Assembly (NCBI GenBank): GCA_965659115.1
Contig: CBFHUP010000003.1
Coordinates: 15,083 to 79,082, forward strand
Reading direction: 5' to 3'
DNA: 64,000 nucleotides
Source of the DNA: UBA8752 sp965659115
Lineage (GTDB): Bacteria; Bacteroidota; Bacteroidia; Flavobacteriales_D; Sanyastnellaceae
Part shown: piece after piece, positions 61,858 through 64,000 of the stretch
Numbering within the stretch: the first letter of the stretch is position 1
How the letters are laid out: the number at the start of each line of letters is the position of its first letter
Program-made: the position numbers and the translations under genes
The notes under the pieces: model-generated
What the model was told of the DNA's origin: nothing
Seen by the model: only the letters and a program-made list of their open reading frames with translations
Databases searched by the model: none

Positions 61858-62427
61858 TCAGAGGGGGTGCTCTTCGGCGCCTTCCAAGATGTAGTTCATC
61901 TGGTAGACATCGTCAGCATTGAGGCGCAGGTTGCCATGAAAGGTCAGGCGCTCGTCGGTCTGATAGGTTCTGTGATCGCTGTCTGCAAAGCGCAAGTCAA
62001 CCACACTTTCGGGTCCGGCTCCACCGCAGAAAAAGCAGTTTGCAAACGGATACCGGGACAAAACATAAAAATCTTCGTCCAAGTCAACGGGGATGACATA
62101 GCCGGTGATGTATACGTCTTGGCTTTCGGCCGCAATGACCTGCTTTCCAAAAACGGGCTTCCAATAGTAGCTGTCCAATTCTTCGAGGTAGACATCTTTA
62201 AAGTCGACATCGGCCAGTTCGGCCCAGGTCAATTCCCGGTAATCGACGGGGTTATTGGTCGTTGCAGCTGATGTAAAGGGGGGCATCACCTCTGCTGCCC
62301 TTGCCTTTGCAATCAGAGGCATGTCGGGCGCCTCGGATGCAGGGTGACAATACGAGCTCAGGTCCATGGCGGCTAGGGCCACAATGCCAAGAATGGCATA
62401 AGCGAAGCGTTGAAGGGTGAGTGCCAT
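61858..62427 (-). CDS. DUF3299 domain protein, exported or membrane-anchored
   Basis: A 189-residue protein with a hydrophobic N-terminal signal (FAYAILGIVALAAMDL). The domain shows DVYITGYVIPVDLDEDFYVL and YPFANCFFCGGAGPESVVDL, with a Cys-Phe-Phe-Cys motif that could bind a metal, and then LTFHGNLRLNADDVYQMNYI. I start at ATG 62427; ATG 62463 is in frame but lacks a signal-like opening and would overlap the upstream permease. It follows that permease on the same strand, so the two form one unit. Confidence 0.8.
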   Translation of the reverse strand: MALTLQRFAYAILGIVALAAMDLSSYCHPASEAPDMPLIAKARAAEVMPPFTSAATTNNPVDYRELTWAELADVDFKDVYLEELDSYYWKPVFGKQVIAAESQDVYITGYVIPVDLDEDFYVLSRYPFANCFFCGGAGPESVVDLRFADSDHRTYQTDERLTFHGNLRLNADDVYQMNYILEGAEEHPL

Positions 62428-62459
62428 GGTGTGAAAATAAGCAGGAGTGCTGGGTATGG

Positions 62460-63632
62460 TCAACGCCCTTGACCCAACGTATTTGAAATGTCAATGCGCA
62501 ATGCTGAGCGGGCTGGTATGGCCGCTGCCAAGACGCCAACGAGCAAGGCAGCTCCTACGAGCACAAATTCACCTGAGACCGGCGCCAATTGCGTGACATC
62601 GTAATGGAACCGATCGGCCAGAACTTGTCCGAGCGCAACCACGCCCAACCGGCTGAGGAGAAGGCCTGCGCATATGCCGGCAGCGGTCATCCAAAGGCCT
62701 TCAAGGAGAACGAGTGCGAACAGCCGCCGGGGCGGCGCGCCCATGGTGCGCAACAACGCAAGCTCGTAACGCCGGTCCCTCAGGGATGCGTAAAGGGCGA
62801 TGAAAACGCTGATAAAGGACAGCCCCATAATAAGCAGAGCCACTGCCCTCAAAGTCTGCAGCCCAATGCCGAACTGTTGGGTCAGGCGGTTCATTTCGAT
62901 GGCGGGCAAGGCCACTTGCATGGGGGTGTCCCGCAGCAAATTTGGCAAGGTCAAAATCGCCAGTGGGTTCTTCTTTTTGAGCAGGACCGCGGTGATTTCT
63001 TGGTCGGCATCTTCGATGTCTTCGTGCACACCCCAGACTGAGGCTATGGGTGTGAGAATCAGCTGGTCAATGACAGCACCGGTTCTCTTGAAAGTTCCCA
63101 CTACAGTGTACGCTTTGTCGCGGTGTACGTCTGTGCCATCGGTCAAACCATGCGCGCTGTAAAAGGTGTCCCCGAGCCCCAGGCCTGTTGCTGCTGCCAC
63201 TTCTTCTCCCAGAACAACTTCGAAGGGGGCTTCGAACATGCGTCCCTGTGCTACTTCTGCGTCGTAATGCGCAGGGTAAGAGGCCTCGGTCCCCACGATG
63301 CGAAAGAGCTCGTAGTTGTCGCCGTAGGCCAGCGGAATCGCCTCCTCGATGTAGGGGTGGCGCATGACTTTTTTGGCGTCGGCGAGGGGGATGTTGCCCG
63401 TAGGTACGTCGACGTGATAGACATTGGCGAGGATCAATTGCAAGGGGCTCCCCTTGGCTCCCAGGACGAGGTCAATGTCCTTGATGTTGCGGTCGAGGTC
63501 TTCGGTCAAGCTGCGTTGCATGAGCAACATCAAGCTGATGATGCCAACCCCAAAGGCCAGTAGTAACACACTGAGACCGGTTTCGAGGGGCCGGTGCAAT
63601 ACGTTTCGTCGGGCGAGTCGGGCGGCCTTCAT
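62460..63632 (-). CDS. FtsX/MacB-type ABC transporter permease
   Basis: A 390-residue permease with four transmembrane helices in the FtsX layout: helix 1 GLSVLLLAFGVGIISLML, a periplasmic domain with DIDLVLGAKGSPLQLILANV, then LIMGLSFISVFIALYASLRD, ALVLLEGLWMTAAGICAGLL and VLVGAALLVGVLAAAIPARS. ATG 63632 overlaps the ATPase stop by 4 bases (ATGA). The frame is open 84 codons upstream, but inside the ATPase gene. Probably a lipoprotein- or metal-related transporter rather than a cell-division FtsX. Confidence 0.88.
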   Translation of the reverse strand: MKAARLARRNVLHRPLETGLSVLLLAFGVGIISLMLLMQRSLTEDLDRNIKDIDLVLGAKGSPLQLILANVYHVDVPTGNIPLADAKKVMRHPYIEEAIPLAYGDNYELFRIVGTEASYPAHYDAEVAQGRMFEAPFEVVLGEEVAAATGLGLGDTFYSAHGLTDGTDVHRDKAYTVVGTFKRTGAVIDQLILTPIASVWGVHEDIEDADQEITAVLLKKKNPLAILTLPNLLRDTPMQVALPAIEMNRLTQQFGIGLQTLRAVALLIMGLSFISVFIALYASLRDRRYELALLRTMGAPPRRLFALVLLEGLWMTAAGICAGLLLSRLGVVALGQVLADRFHYDVTQLAPVSGEFVLVGAALLVGVLAAAIPARSALRIDISNTLGQGR

Positions 63633-64000
63633 GCGATCGGATTGAGTGCGACATGCTGGGACATGCGGTCCTTCAGACGTTGGTCGTGGGTGACAATGAG
63701 CAATGCCGCTCCTGTGCGCTCGGCTTGTTTGCGCAACAGGGAGAGCACCGCATCGGTATTGGCATCGTCCAATGCACTCGTGGGCTCGTCTGCGAGGATG
63801 AGTCCGGGACCGTGGACCACGGCCCGTGCAATGGACACCCGCTGTTGTTCTCCGACGGACAGGGCATCGACCGGAGCGTTCCACTTGTGTGCCAGTCCCA
63901 ATTCCCCCAAGACCGTCTTGATGGCGGCTTCATCGGGGCTGCAGCCAGCCAGAGAACGGGCCAAAGCCAGGTTCTCTCCCACAGTCAGACTGCGGACGAA
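63629..64000 (-). CDS. ABC transporter ATPase, LolD/MacB-like (truncated at right edge)
   Basis: The C-terminal 123 residues of an ATPase. Seen: VRSLTVGENLALARSLAG at the window edge, the signature LSVGEQQRVSIARAV, Walker B GLILADEPTSALD and the switch histidine in LLIVTHDQRL. The frame continues past base 64000, so Walker A lies outside. It is coupled by 4 bases to the permease. Confidence 0.93.
   Translation of the reverse strand, partial: FVRSLTVGENLALARSLAGCSPDEAAIKTVLGELGLAHKWNAPVDALSVGEQQRVSIARAVVHGPGLILADEPTSALDDANTDAVLSLLRKQAERTGAALLIVTHDQRLKDRMSQHVALNPIA

Overview
The window is a continuous, tightly packed piece of a Bacteroidota chromosome, most likely a high-GC, marine-type Flavobacteriales relative (the rank is inferred from gene content, not placed on a tree). 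The pointers are: several secreted proteins with type IX secretion (T9SS) sorting domains of types A and B, a PorZ-like propeller, an alternative complex III operon feeding an aa3-type oxidase, a DUF2723 membrane protein, a bacterial GH3-family enzyme, near-absence of Shine-Dalgarno sequences, and repeated matches to the Bacteroidota promoter element TAnnTTTG. I see no insertion sequence, prophage, integrase, CRISPR array, rRNA or tRNA. No stretch longer than 300 bases lacks a gene. The region looks like core genome rather than an island.

Layout. 1-12.9 kb: secA (5' end outside the window), comF, a DUF72 protein, free-methionine-sulfoxide reductase, a lipoprotein, a T9SS type B surface protein, a TrkA/KtrA K+-gating protein, kynureninase, hemL and a UbiA-like membrane protein. 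12.9-27.5 kb: glycine dehydrogenase, two tandem related T9SS proteins, a GH3 / uridine-kinase / ArsC-like / EamA run, 3-hydroxyanthranilate dioxygenase and a Cys-patterned PKD-repeat T9SS protein. 27.5-37.7 kb: DUF2723 protein with purN, marC-rnhA, a RluA-type pseudouridine synthase, a glutaryl-CoA-dehydrogenase-like enzyme with DUF2200, and an aminotransferase / omega-amidase pair. 37.7-42.3 kb: rimP-nusA-infB on the minus strand behind a leader with a strong hairpin. 42.5-46.3 kb: an AlbA_2-domain protein, PorZ and a SPOR protein. 46.4-58.3 kb: the respiratory operon actABCDEF-coxBA, ended by a strong terminator. 58.4-64 kb: ruvB-queG, trhO, a 66-residue small protein, and a DUF3299 protein with an FtsX-type permease and its ATPase, cut by the right edge.

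How the genes work together. The act/cox operon encodes quinol:cytochrome c oxidoreductase and the core oxidase subunits, probably a supercomplex. PorZ, the sorting-domain proteins and perhaps the SPOR and DUF2723 proteins belong to surface export. kynU and haaO cover two late steps of tryptophan to quinolinate (NAD). The rimP-nusA-infB group is translation and transcription housekeeping.

Most noteworthy: (i) a recurring arrangement in which TAnnTTTG lies 4-6 nt before the start codon, which predicts leaderless mRNAs and resets the start of trhO to a GTG; (ii) a 51-residue His/Asp/Gly arm inside CoxB; (iii) a dockerin-like calcium loop in ActB; (iv) a leader hairpin before rimP-nusA-infB; (v) a DUF3299/FtsX/ATPase set resembling the zinc-linked Zrg cluster of Vibrio. 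I did not find a wholly new multi-gene system.
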